A model generated the notes under the pieces. The model was given only the letters and a program-made list of their open reading frames with translations. It searched no databases and was not told where the DNA came from. Shown here one piece after another: positions 51,581 through 59,703 of a stretch of DNA of 64,000 nucleotides; within the stretch, counting starts at the first letter, position 1, and each line of letters begins with the position of its first letter. Made by a program: the position numbers and the translations under genes. Origin of the DNA: Planctomycetota bacterium (lineage in GTDB: Bacteria; Planctomycetota; UBA1135; UBA2386); NCBI GenBank assembly GCA_016713175.1, contig JADJPQ010000018.1:1-64000 (forward strand), in the 5' to 3' direction.

Positions 51581-51586
51581 AGTCTA
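51581..51586 (-). promoter_or_regulatory. Putative -10 box (TAGACT) 6 nt before the BTAD regulator GTG
   Basis: TAGACT followed by CCCCGC and then the GTG start puts the expected transcription start on the start codon itself, the standard geometry of a leaderless mRNA. Confidence 0.5.
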
Positions 51587-51741
51587 GCGGTGTCCGGCCG
51601 GCCAGGCGCGGGTTGGTGGCGGCGGGCTGCACGTGCAGGCGCTCGTCATGGGCCCAGGCGCCGATCCGGCTGGCCTGTGGGCGACGCGCCGCATGGTCGC
51701 GCTGTCGGAACTGCGCCAAGCGCGAGTCTCCCCGCGGCTGG

Positions 51742-52677
51742 TCAGCGTCCGGTCGCCACGCCCCTGCGGTCGAAATCGAACACCTGGAGGCGCGGCGGCG
51801 CGCTGACGCCTTCGGAGGCGATCACCATGTCGCCATCCGGCAGGAACGTGATGCCTTCGACCTTCGGCATCAGCCGCGAATCGAAGAAATACGCTGCCTG
51901 CAGGTCACCGGCCTGATCGACCACCAGCACGGCGCCGTCGACGGCGGACAGCAGGTAGAATTGGCCAGTGTGGGGGTGGACCGCGATGGACGACAGGCGC
52001 AGCTTCAGGGTGACCCGTGCCGGGCCGTCGGCGCGCTCCGTGCCGGGCAGCTGGATGCCGCGTTGCCGAGCCGAGGCGGCGATCTGGTCGAGCGAAGTGC
52101 TCAGGGCCGGTTCGTCGAGCTGTCGACCGGTGGCCGGGTCGATGGCGAGGATCCGCCGCTGCTGCCGTTCGTCCTTCTTGCCGGCCGGCGGGTCCTTCGG
52201 GCTGACCAGGATCAGCTTGCGGAACGGGTCGTAGGCGAGGCCTTCGATGTCGCGATGGTTGGTCCGCAGTTGCAGATTGCGGTGCACGACGAGTTCGTCA
52301 TCGCTGCGGCGCAGCTGCACCAGCATGCCGTCGCTGCGGAGCGCCCACAGGTCGTCAGCGACGCGGGTCAGCCCCTCGAAGTCACCGGGTTGGCCGAACA
52401 CCATCGCGCGTCCGACTTCGCCAGTGCGCAGGTCGATGTGGAACACCGCGCCGGCTTCGTCGTGGAGGCAAGCGACGTGGTGCAGGTCGATGTCGGTCAG
52501 GGCCGAGATCTCGCGCAGCGTCGGCGGCAGCGCGAACGACGCGGTCGGGCGGTCCATGTCGTAGCCGGGGAGCGCTCCGGACGCGGGACGATGCGTCGGG
52601 CCCGAGCTGGAACCCTCCAGCACGACGATCACGAGGCCGACCAGGATTGCGGTGGCGATCAGGATGTGGAGCTTCAC
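51742..52677 (-). CDS. SdiA-regulated (YjiK-like) beta-propeller protein
   Basis: From GTG 52677 the 311-residue product has an N-terminal membrane anchor (LHILIATAILVGLVIVVLEG). The body matches the SdiA-regulated/YjiK family: SGALPGYDM, LPPTLREISALTDID, VACLHDEAGAVFHIDLRTG and DFEGLTRVADDLW. It likely lies in the periplasm as a six-bladed propeller. Function of the family is not known. A TAGCAT hexamer lies 6 nt before the GTG. Confidence 0.85.
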   Translation of the reverse strand: MKLHILIATAILVGLVIVVLEGSSSGPTHRPASGALPGYDMDRPTASFALPPTLREISALTDIDLHHVACLHDEAGAVFHIDLRTGEVGRAMVFGQPGDFEGLTRVADDLWALRSDGMLVQLRRSDDELVVHRNLQLRTNHRDIEGLAYDPFRKLILVSPKDPPAGKKDERQQRRILAIDPATGRQLDEPALSTSLDQIAASARQRGIQLPGTERADGPARVTLKLRLSSIAVHPHTGQFYLLSAVDGAVLVVDQAGDLQAAYFFDSRLMPKVEGITFLPDGDMVIASEGVSAPPRLQVFDFDRRGVATGR

Positions 52678-52683
52678 GGCGGG

Positions 52684-52689
52684 ATGCTA
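52684..52689 (-). promoter_or_regulatory. Putative -10 box (TAGCAT) 6 nt before the SdiA-regulated-type gene
   Basis: TAGCAT, then CCCGCC, then GTG on the minus strand: the same spacing as before the BTAD regulator, which supports a leaderless start. Confidence 0.5.
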
Positions 52690-52785
52690 CAGCGTTCGCC
52701 GCCCGGCGTGAGCCTCGAGGCCGGCGGCATCGACTACCATGGCCGCGGTGATCCAGTACCACGACATCGCGCGCGGAGTCCGGGC

Positions 52786-53313
52786 ATGACGGCACGCTTC
52801 GTCAGGACCGTCCAGCGGCTGGCGGCGTTCGCGGTCGACTGGCTGGTCGTGGTGCTGTGGGGTGGCGTGCTGTTCGGCGTCGTCATGATCGTGACCGCGG
52901 GCGAACCCGGTCGGCCACGCTCGCCCTGGACCGGCCAGGCGCTCGGCTTCCTGTCGATGACGTTGCCGGTACTGCTCTACTTCGCCTTCGGCGAGGTCTC
53001 CGCGGCACAGGCGTCGCTGGGCAAGCGCGCGCTGCGGTTGGTCGTGGTCGATGCGTCCCGCCGTCGCCTGTCGTTGCCAAAGGCGTTGCTCCGGAATGCC
53101 ATCAAGTTCGTGCCCTGGGAGGCCGGCCACATGGTTGCGCAGCAGGCGATGTTCGCGGGCGAAGCTGGTCCGCCGGCGTGGGTGTGGGGTGCCTGCGCGG
53201 TGGCGATGGGTGTGCCGCTGTGGTGGTCGGTCGCGCTGCTGCGGACCGGCGCCACGCCGTACGATCGTTGGACCGCGACGCAGGTCGTGCAGGCGTCGGG
53301 CCACGGCCGCTGA
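52786..53313 (+). CDS. RDD-family membrane protein
   Basis: The 175-residue product has three or four hydrophobic segments (RLAAFAVDWLVVVLWGGVLFGVVM, FLSMTLPVLLYFAFGE, GACAVAMGVPLWWSVALL). R-AAFAVDW near the start and SLGKRALRLVVVD in the middle are the RDD-family hallmarks. The family is poorly characterised; some members are Na+/H+ antiporters. GGAG 8 nt before the ATG supports the start. It is divergent from the SdiA-regulated-type gene. Confidence 0.85.
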   Translation: MTARFVRTVQRLAAFAVDWLVVVLWGGVLFGVVMIVTAGEPGRPRSPWTGQALGFLSMTLPVLLYFAFGEVSAAQASLGKRALRLVVVDASRRRLSLPKALLRNAIKFVPWEAGHMVAQQAMFAGEAGPPAWVWGACAVAMGVPLWWSVALLRTGATPYDRWTATQVVQASGHGR

Positions 53314-53333
53314 ACTGCCGCCCCGGTCGCCGC

Positions 53334-54716
53334 TCAGCGGCCGTGCACTTGCTGCAGCAGATCGAGTGCCGCCGCGGCGGTCAGTTCGCCCTTCCAGGTC
53401 ATCGTCGCAACGCCGTTCTCCACGGCGATGTTCAGCTCGGCGAACCAGGCATTGGCGGGCGAGGTCGTCTGGCGCTGGCACCGATCGCGCCACTCGCGCC
53501 AGGTCGTCGCCCGCTTCCCGGGATCAACGACCGCGGCGCGAACGGCGATCGACAGTTGCGGCAGGAAGTCGATGGTCACGACGGTGTCTTCCAGGTCCGG
53601 CAGCCAGGTCTGGGCCATGAACCCCGGACTGGCGCCGACGGCGATCACGAACGCATGCTCGCCCGCCGCTACCAGGGTCGCGGTGCCGATGCCGCCTTCG
53701 GTTTCCGGCCAGCGGCCATGCCTCGCCTGCAGATGCTGCGCGCTGCCGGTCGGGTGTTTGCTGGCGGCCAGCAGCGGTTCCGGGAACTGTCCCGCCAACT
53801 CCAGCACTGCCGCGCGGCCGTTCTCGGCGACCGCAAGCCAGCCATGGTCGACCCTCACCGGCCCACACCGACGGACGATCTCGAACGGCAGTTCGCCCGG
53901 CAGATCGCACATCAGCATCGCGCCGGCGGCCTGCGGCGGCGACACGGTGCCGCCGGCCGCCAGGATCATCGTCGTGATCTCGTCGAACGCGGCTGCGCGC
54001 ATCGCCGCCCGTGCCGAATGCAGCGGCGGCAGCCGTGATTGATCGAACCATGCCACCAGGGCCGCGCCGGCTGGCAGTCTTGCGAGCGAACGCGGGACCC
54101 GGTCGACCGCCGGTTCCTTGCCGGTCAGCGTCGCGATCGCGCGCTCGGCGGCCGCCGTCGTCAGCGGATCGATCTGGCGCTTGCTCAGCAGTCGCAGTTC
54201 GGGGAGTGCGTTGGTGGCCCGCAGCTCCACGAGGCGCCGGCACATGACCGCGAGGTCGACGGCGAGCCGGTGTTGTCGCGCTGGTGTCGCCTGCTCCGGC
54301 AGCGGTTGCGCCAGGAACTGGCGGATCTCGACCAGGCCGGTCGGCAGGTCGCCACGCCGCAGATGACGTTCACCATCGGTCGCGTCCAGCAGCTCGCCAG
54401 GACCGTGCACGAACCAGAGCGCTCGATTCCAGGTCATCGGGGAGCGCCCCTCGGGCGCCTCGAGGCGCAGCAGGTCGGGGAGCCCGAACTCGACATAGCG
54501 CCCGGGAATCGCGGCGCCGGCGGCCGGATCGGGGTTGACCCACAGTTCGCCATCGTCGCGGACCAGGAACGCCGGTTCGATCAGATCCCGGCCCTGATCG
54601 CGGAGGTTGCGGACATCCTGCTGTTGCAGCATCGGCCAGTCACGCGGCTCCGGGCCAGCGTGCTGCGCAGGAGTGACGGCAGCGCCCAACAGGGTCGCCA
54701 GCGCGCGCACGTTCAC
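53334..54716 (-). CDS. Exported protein of unknown function
   Basis: From a GTG overlapping the stop of the YedF-like gene (GTGA) the product has 460 residues. The N-terminus (MNVRALATLLGAAVTPAQHAG) is a short signal-like segment. No domain is recognised in the rest; several Trp-rich stretches occur (TWNRALWFVHGPG, TTWREWRDRCQRQ). Coupling to the YedF-like gene is the only context. Confidence 0.6.
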   Translation of the reverse strand: MNVRALATLLGAAVTPAQHAGPEPRDWPMLQQQDVRNLRDQGRDLIEPAFLVRDDGELWVNPDPAAGAAIPGRYVEFGLPDLLRLEAPEGRSPMTWNRALWFVHGPGELLDATDGERHLRRGDLPTGLVEIRQFLAQPLPEQATPARQHRLAVDLAVMCRRLVELRATNALPELRLLSKRQIDPLTTAAAERAIATLTGKEPAVDRVPRSLARLPAGAALVAWFDQSRLPPLHSARAAMRAAAFDEITTMILAAGGTVSPPQAAGAMLMCDLPGELPFEIVRRCGPVRVDHGWLAVAENGRAAVLELAGQFPEPLLAASKHPTGSAQHLQARHGRWPETEGGIGTATLVAAGEHAFVIAVGASPGFMAQTWLPDLEDTVVTIDFLPQLSIAVRAAVVDPGKRATTWREWRDRCQRQTTSPANAWFAELNIAVENGVATMTWKGELTAAAALDLLQQVHGR

Positions 54717-55048
54717 AGCGTGATGACCTTCGCGGCCTTGCCGAGTTCGCGGACGATCGAATCCATGTCGCCGACCTTGCCGACCGCCGGCGTGATCGCG
54801 AACGCCTGCAGGCACGTGCCGCACGGGATCAGGTCGATGCCGCGTTCTTCCAGCAGCTTCAGCTCGGCGAGCACCGGCGAATCACCGGCCACCAGCTTGA
54901 CGCCGGCGTTGAACAACACGATCGCCGTGAAGCCCGGCAACGCGATCGACTTCTTCAGGAACGTGGCGAGGATCTTCTGGCCCAGCGCGCGATCGCCGTG
55001 GCCCATCTGGTCCTGGTTGAGGACGACAACGGTTTCCATCCGGCCCAT
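54713..55048 (-). CDS. Stand-alone DsrE-type domain like the C-terminal half of YedF
   Basis: The protein has 111 residues from ATG 55048, or 108 from ATG 55039, which better fits the family start (METVVVLNQDQMGHGD). FNAGVKLVAGDSPVLAEL and the Cys pair in IPCGTCLQAF (Cys76, Cys79) match the DsrE-like C-terminal domain of the selenium-metabolism protein YedF. The N-terminal TusA/SirA domain of YedF is absent. It may handle sulfur or selenium. The predicted selenoprotein lies about 0.9 kb away. Confidence 0.8.
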   Translation of the reverse strand: MGRMETVVVLNQDQMGHGDRALGQKILATFLKKSIALPGFTAIVLFNAGVKLVAGDSPVLAELKLLEERGIDLIPCGTCLQAFAITPAVGKVGDMDSIVRELGKAAKVITL

Positions 55049-55238
55049 CGTGTGGGGCCATGGGGTCCCGGCGCAAGATGGGGGCGCGTGTCGTGCGCCC
55101 TGGTCGGTGGCGAAGAGTGCGAAGCCGATCGAAGCCGACTTTCCTTGCGGCGCGTTCAGAGTCGGAGCCGCGGTCCATCGGGCGTCTATGTTGGCCTACT
55201 CCTGCCGGCGCCGGTCCTTGTGCGGCCGCTGGTGCCGA

Positions 55239-55244
55239 TATATA
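55239..55244 (+). promoter_or_regulatory. Putative -10 box (TATATA) before vapB
   Basis: TATATA ends 8 nt before ATG 55253. TTGTGC at 55218-55223 lies 15 nt upstream (17 nt from the overlapping TATACC) and could be the -35. Confidence 0.45.
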
Positions 55245-55252
55245 CCCATGTC

Positions 55253-55498
55253 ATGACACGGGCACGTCTGTTCAAGAACGGCGGCAGCCAGGCGGTTCGG
55301 CTGCCGCGCGAGTTTCGCTTCGGCGGTGCCGAGGTCCTGATCCATCGCCAGGGACGCACGATCATCCTCGAACCACTCGACGAGTGGCCCCGCAGCTTCA
55401 TCGCCATGCTTGGCACGTGGGACGAGCCGATCGAGCGACCACCGGCCGAGCCCATCCGCAGTGCCCGCGATCCGTTCGCGACGAGGTCGAAGCGGTGA
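55253..55498 (+). CDS. vapB: VapB-type antitoxin (AbrB-like swapped-hairpin)
   Basis: An 81-residue protein. The N-terminal half (ARLFKNGGSQAVRLPREFRF) is the swapped-hairpin AbrB DNA-binding fold typical of VapB. The C-terminal tail (GTWDEPIERPPAEP) is the toxin-binding segment. An ATG 5 nt earlier meets a stop after two codons, so the ATG at 55253 is the start. Its stop overlaps the GTG of vapC. Confidence 0.9.
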   Translation: MTRARLFKNGGSQAVRLPREFRFGGAEVLIHRQGRTIILEPLDEWPRSFIAMLGTWDEPIERPPAEPIRSARDPFATRSKR

Positions 55499-55887
55499 TC
55501 TGGATGCTGGACGCGGACACGGTGAGCTTCGCGATTCGCGGCGAAGGGAAGGTGAAGGACCGTCTGTTGCAACACGCCCCAAGTGACCTGCGCGTCAGCG
55601 CGATCACTGCGGCAGAACTCTGGTATGGCGTCGAGCGCCGCGGCGCCACCCGCCTCCGCAAGCTCGTCAAACTGTTCCTGGACACCGTTGGCGTCGAGGC
55701 GTTTCCCCCCGACGCCGCCGTGCAATACGGCGCGCTCGTGGTGGCACTGCAAAAGCGCGGTAGGCCAAGCGGGGTCGCCGACGCCATGGTTGCCGCCCAC
55801 GCCATCGCGGCGAAGGCGGTGCTCGTGTCGCACAACCGCCGCCACTTCGGGCGTGTTCCTGGGCTTCGGTTGGAGGATTGGTACTGA
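55495..55887 (+). CDS. vapC: VapC-type PIN-domain toxin
   Basis: A 130-residue PIN RNase starting at GTG 55495 (GTGA overlap) or ATG 55504. Asp6 in WMLDADTVSFAI, Glu in AITAAELWYGVERR (about 42), Asp in GVADAMVAAHA (about 97) and Asn in LVSHNRRHF form the acidic site. Tandem order with vapB marks a type II toxin-antitoxin module distinct from the Phd-PIN pair at 47-48 kb. Confidence 0.92.
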   Translation: MIWMLDADTVSFAIRGEGKVKDRLLQHAPSDLRVSAITAAELWYGVERRGATRLRKLVKLFLDTVGVEAFPPDAAVQYGALVVALQKRGRPSGVADAMVAAHAIAAKAVLVSHNRRHFGRVPGLRLEDWY

Positions 55888-55969
55888 TCGACGCACGGCG
55901 CGGCTGCGCCTCGCGTTCCTCGACGAATCTGGAGTAGATTGGCTGGACCGCCGGAGTCAGACGTCCGGC

Positions 55970-56461
55970 ATGCCTTGCATGCCAACAAGATCAGGTTCTC
56001 CATCGCTGGCTCCCGAACTGCGCGTTCCGATCTGGCTCGATGGCTCGGGTCGGCCGCGTTCGTCGCTTCGCCTGGCCGATCTCGGCGCCGGGCACAAGGT
56101 GCTGTTCTTCTTCCAGCACTGGTGACACGGTTGTCATGCGGCGGGGTTCCCGTCGCTCCTGCGGTTGGTGACGACTCTGGCGCCGCACGGCGTCGGCTTC
56201 GCGGTCGTGCAGACGGTGTTCGAAGGCGCCGAGGACAACACGGTCGAGCGTTTGCGCGAGACCCAATTGCGGTATGACCTCCGGATTCCGTTCGGTCATG
56301 ACCCGGGCGACGAGACCGCGCCGCCGGTGACGATGATCGACTACCACACGGGCGGCACGCCTTGGTTCGTCGTCATCGACCCGGCCGGTCAGATCATGCA
56401 CTCCCACTTCCACATCGACGCCGAACGCGCGATCGCGGCTCTGCTCCGACCAGGGTCATGA
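55970..56461 (+). CDS. Predicted selenocysteine-containing redoxin (in-frame UGA in the active site)
   Basis: The frame is open from ATG 55970 (or 55979) to the TGA at 56459-56461 except for one TGA at 56123-56125. Read as selenocysteine the product has 163 residues, with Sec52 and Cys55 in FFQHW-U-H-G-C-H-A-A-G-F-P, the place of the CxxC of thioredoxin-like/AhpC-TSA proteins. The flanks fit a redoxin family: upstream VLFFFQHW, downstream GFPSLLRL, VQTVFEGAEDNT, IPFGHDPG and TGGTPWFVVIDPAGQI (the cis-Pro loop). The family normally has C-x-x-C here. A stem-loop follows the UGA. The likely role is thiol or peroxide reduction in the cytoplasm; no signal peptide is seen. A nonsense-mutated redoxin is the alternative. 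Confidence 0.75.
56138..56156 (+). other. Candidate bacterial SECIS stem-loop
   Basis: Arms GCGGCGGG (56138-56145) and CCCGTCGC (56149-56156) pair over 8 bp with one G-U, closing a loop GUU. The loop begins 21 nt after the UGA. Bacterial SECIS elements are stem-loops with a G in the first loop positions at roughly 16-37 nt from the UGA, and this one fits. Confidence 0.6.
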
Positions 56462-56667
56462 GGACGAGGCTCGGCCCGGCGCTGCGCGCCGCGATCGAGC
56501 GGTTGCCGTAGCCATCGCGACGGCACGTTCCAGCGGTCGCGAACATGCCGCGCCGAGCGCGTCGTGCAAGGCGTATGGTGGCAGAGACATTTTCGGCGGC
56601 AAGTCGGTCCGCTGCGCGGAGGCCTGCACGTGCACGCGATAGACTCCCTGCGCCCCGTTGCCGTCCC

Positions 56668-59217
56668 ATGCTCCGAACCGTTCCCTGCCGTCCCTTTGCA
56701 TCGATCACGTGGGTGGCCGCCATCCTCGCTTCGCCCCTGGCCGCGCAGATCAGCACGACGACAGAGCCCGATCCGTTCCCCAATACCTCGCCATTCGCGG
56801 TGGACCGCCATTGCGACGTCGAGCGCGACACCCCCAAGCGCACGCCGAGCGTGTTGCTGTCGGTTCACGACGTCGAAGGTGACCCGCTGACGGTCGGCGC
56901 CTTCACTCAGCCCGCGCACGGCACCGCGGTCGCCAACGACGATGGCACGTTCGTCTACAAGCCCGCAGCCGGATTTGTCGGAACGGACGAGTTCCTGTTC
57001 AAGCTCAGCGATGGACGCGGTGGTGTTGCGTCGGCGCGGATGCGGTTGCGCGTGCTGCCGCCGGCACCGGGCTACGCCGCGACCCGGTTCGTCGGCTTGC
57101 AGGGCCTGACGGCGGGCGGCGCCCGGATCGATTTCGGCAACGTCGCGATCATGCCGCGCGCGCTCGATTGGGATCGCGATGGCGACGTCGATCTGGTGGC
57201 TGGCGTGCAGGGGGCCGTCTGGTGGTATCGCAACACCGGAACACCGACGGCGCCGGTGTTCGCCGCCGGACAGCGCGTGCGCGCCGCCAATCAGCAGATC
57301 CAGGCCGGAACGGGGCGGGTGACGGTCGCCGTCGTCGACATGGATGGCGATGGCCAGCGCGATCTCGTCGTCGGCCACGGCGGCACGCGCAAGCTGACCT
57401 GGTATCGCACGACGAACTCCACGGGCGATGTCGTGCTGGCCGCCGGCGTCGTCTGTCGCGCGGCCGCCGGCGGGGACTTCATCGCTGCCGACGTGCGCAT
57501 CGACGTGGCGGACTGGAACGGCGATGGCCGGCCCGATGTGTTCACCGGCGCCGGTTCCGGCCATGTCCAGATCGCCTACGGACTGCCCGGTGGCGGCGCG
57601 CCCGTGTTCGCCGCGCCGGTCACCGTGCTCGATGGCGCCGGCCTGCAGATCGAAGGCTCGTACAACGCGTCACCGCGCGCCGTCGACATCTCCCGCGATG
57701 GCGTGCCGGATCTGTTCGTCGCGTGGAACTGGGGCAACATCGACTATCGCGTCAATCGCGGCAGCGCCGCGTCGCCGATGCTCTCTGCGAACGCGCAATT
57801 GGCGATCAGCCTGCCCGACGGTTCGGCGCCGGACCTGCACGCGCTGACCGACGGCGCGTTCGTGGATCTGGTCGATCTCGATGGCGATTCCGTGCTCGAC
57901 CTGGTGTTCGGCGGCAATGTCGGCGGCCGGATCCGCTGGGCCCGGGGTGAGAGCGCGGCGTCGTACCTGCCGGCGATCGCGGCGGTGGTGGCGGCGCACC
58001 CGCAGGATCTCGGGGCGTTCCTGGAAGGCAACGCGACCGAGAAGAGCCTGCTGCAGCAGCGGCTGGGGGCGCTGTACGACTTCGTCACGGCGCTGGGCAC
58101 GCCGTCCCAGGTCGCCGCCGTCGCGCAAGGGCTCGAACAGCTGATCGTCGCGCACCCGCGCTACTTCCGCGCCGCGAGCGTCGATCGGACTGCCAATCCG
58201 AAGATCCCGTCGCTGGCGGCGATGGTGCACCTGATCCTGCTGCGCTGTGGCTACCACGATCCAGCGCATCGGGCGCGGCTGGTACAGATCACGCAGATGA
58301 ACGGTGGCTATCGCAAGCTGTGCGAGGACATCGGCGTGCTGCTGCTCGACAACTACCTGAATCCGCAGGGCGCCGAGGCGATCTGGCAGTGGGTGCGGAT
58401 GATCCCGCGCGATCTGTATCCCGGCGAAGGCATCACCCAGCACGAGTCACTCGGCGGCCGCGACTATCTGGTCCGTGGCCACCTGAAGAACATCTTCGCC
58501 GGCTCGGCGACCGGCGGCGGCGAGTATGGGTTTGGCACCGATGCGCGCACCGTCATCGGCGGACGCGGCAGCGAGAACTGGTTCATGACGGTCGTGCACC
58601 ACGAAGCGGCGCACGACTTCGATGCCTATGTGCGGCAGCGGTTGCCGGCGCCGTGGGCGCGGCGGTGGGGGCAGTTGCTGGTCGCGGCCGGTGGGCATGA
58701 CGCAGCGGGTGTTCCGTACCTGCAGGCGGATCCGGCGACCGGCTGGTACAGCGAAGCGCTGACGCAGGCGGACTGGCGGCAGCGCGGCTTCTGGGACGGG
58801 GTGGCGCCGTGGGCGACGACGCTGCGCGACTTCTACGACCGCGGCGCCGGCGCCGGCTGGAAGCACTTCGGGTTCATGCGCGGCGACATCGTCTTCTTCC
58901 TCGGCGCGCCGCAGGAGAGCCTGGCGACGCAGGGCAACCAGTTCTGGAACAGCAGCGAGGGCCGGATCGAGGTGGCGCTCGATCGCTGGCAGCGCGGGTA
59001 TCGCAGCAACCTCACCGAGGTGTTGTTCTACATCGATCTGCTGAGCAAGGGGGCGGACAAGGTGCGATTTTGCGAGAACGACGATGCCAACAACCTGGTG
59101 GTCCGGTATGCGCGGCTGACTCGTGATGCCAAGGGCTTCATCGGCGGGATCCAGGTCGGCAGCCGGTCGTGGCAGTTCACCAACGACGCCAATGGGGTGG
59201 TGGTCGCGGTGCGTTGA
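56668..59217 (+). CDS. Secreted FG-GAP protein with Ig-like domain and HEAAH motif
   Basis: From ATG 56668 the product has 849 residues. A signal peptide (ASITWVAAILASPLAAQ) is followed by a cadherin/BIg-type domain (EGDPLTVGAFTQPAHGTAVANDDGTFVYKP, about 72-125), FG-GAP/VCBS repeats (WDRDGDVD, DMDGDGQRD, DWNGDGRPD, DLDGDSVLD, to about 430) and a C-terminal half with the zinc-protease motif HEAAH (about 644-648, in VVHHEAAHDFD). It is probably an extracellular metallopeptidase or peptidase-like protein. Further zinc ligands were not identified with confidence. Confidence 0.85.
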   Translation: MLRTVPCRPFASITWVAAILASPLAAQISTTTEPDPFPNTSPFAVDRHCDVERDTPKRTPSVLLSVHDVEGDPLTVGAFTQPAHGTAVANDDGTFVYKPAAGFVGTDEFLFKLSDGRGGVASARMRLRVLPPAPGYAATRFVGLQGLTAGGARIDFGNVAIMPRALDWDRDGDVDLVAGVQGAVWWYRNTGTPTAPVFAAGQRVRAANQQIQAGTGRVTVAVVDMDGDGQRDLVVGHGGTRKLTWYRTTNSTGDVVLAAGVVCRAAAGGDFIAADVRIDVADWNGDGRPDVFTGAGSGHVQIAYGLPGGGAPVFAAPVTVLDGAGLQIEGSYNASPRAVDISRDGVPDLFVAWNWGNIDYRVNRGSAASPMLSANAQLAISLPDGSAPDLHALTDGAFVDLVDLDGDSVLDLVFGGNVGGRIRWARGESAASYLPAIAAVVAAHPQDLGAFLEGNATEKSLLQQRLGALYDFVTALGTPSQVAAVAQGLEQLIVAHPRYFRAASVDRTANPKIPSLAAMVHLILLRCGYHDPAHRARLVQITQMNGGYRKLCEDIGVLLLDNYLNPQGAEAIWQWVRMIPRDLYPGEGITQHESLGGRDYLVRGHLKNIFAGSATGGGEYGFGTDARTVIGGRGSENWFMTVVHHEAAHDFDAYVRQRLPAPWARRWGQLLVAAGGHDAAGVPYLQADPATGWYSEALTQADWRQRGFWDGVAPWATTLRDFYDRGAGAGWKHFGFMRGDIVFFLGAPQESLATQGNQFWNSSEGRIEVALDRWQRGYRSNLTEVLFYIDLLSKGADKVRFCENDDANNLVVRYARLTRDAKGFIGGIQVGSRSWQFTNDANGVVVAVR

Positions 59218-59290
59218 GGCGTGGTGTTGGACGTCGACTTTCCGGTCGGAATAGCATTCAAGAAGGTGCGAATTCGCATCTGGAGCGACC

Positions 59291-59596
59291 ATGAACTTGA
59301 TCGACCTGGGCCGTGACGTACGGTCGTTGACCGATTTCAAGCGGCAGACGCCGAGGTTCTTGAAGGACCTCACCAACAGCCGGCGCGCCGTGATGTTGAC
59401 CGTCAACGGCCAAGCGGAGCTTGCGGTGATGAGCGCCGCGACCTTCCAACGCGTGCTCGAGGCGATGGCGACGCTCGAGGAGCTGCGCTGCATCCAGAAG
59501 GGGCTCGAGCAAGGCAGGCGGGGCCAAGGCCTGCCGGCGGCCCAGTTCTTCGCCGACGTCCGGGCTCGGCGGGGTGCAAAGCGTCGGCGAGCATGA
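59291..59596 (+). CDS. Phd/YefM-type antitoxin without intact toxin
   Basis: A 101-residue protein with a Phd/YefM-like N-terminus (FKRQTPRFLKDLTNSRRAVMLTVNGQAELAVMSAATF, about 17-53) and a basic C-terminus. GGAG stands 6-9 nt before the ATG. The stop overlaps an ATG (ATGA) that opens MNYQVS, a start like that of ParE/RelE toxins, but only 36 codons follow. It is therefore an orphan antitoxin. Confidence 0.75.
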   Translation: MNLIDLGRDVRSLTDFKRQTPRFLKDLTNSRRAVMLTVNGQAELAVMSAATFQRVLEAMATLEELRCIQKGLEQGRRGQGLPAAQFFADVRARRGAKRRRA

Positions 59597-59703
59597 ACTA
59601 CCAGGTATCAGAAGATTGGTCCTTCGGCGTGACCGATGGGTCGCGGAACCGCACAGCACCCTCGCCGCCACGCCATCCCGCCGCTACAACGTTCGCCCCA
59701 TGA
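59593..59703 (+). pseudogene. Truncated toxin gene start overlapping the antitoxin
   Basis: ATG 59593 overlaps the antitoxin stop by 4 nt, the usual toxin position. The first six residues (MNYQVS) fit a ParE/RelE start; the remaining 30 look random and Pro/Arg-rich, and the frame ends on the purD ATG. A deletion that joined the toxin start to purD upstream sequence would explain it. Confidence 0.4.
59685..59690 (+). promoter_or_regulatory. Putative -10 box (TACAAC) before purD
   Basis: The hexamer ends 9 nt before ATG 59700; no ribosome binding site is visible between. Confidence 0.35.

Noticed and set aside
56123..56136. Short inverted repeat TGACA-CGGT-TGTCA including the UGA
   Set aside because: The stem would contain the UGA itself, which is not where a bacterial SECIS lies; the hairpin at 56138-56156 fits better.
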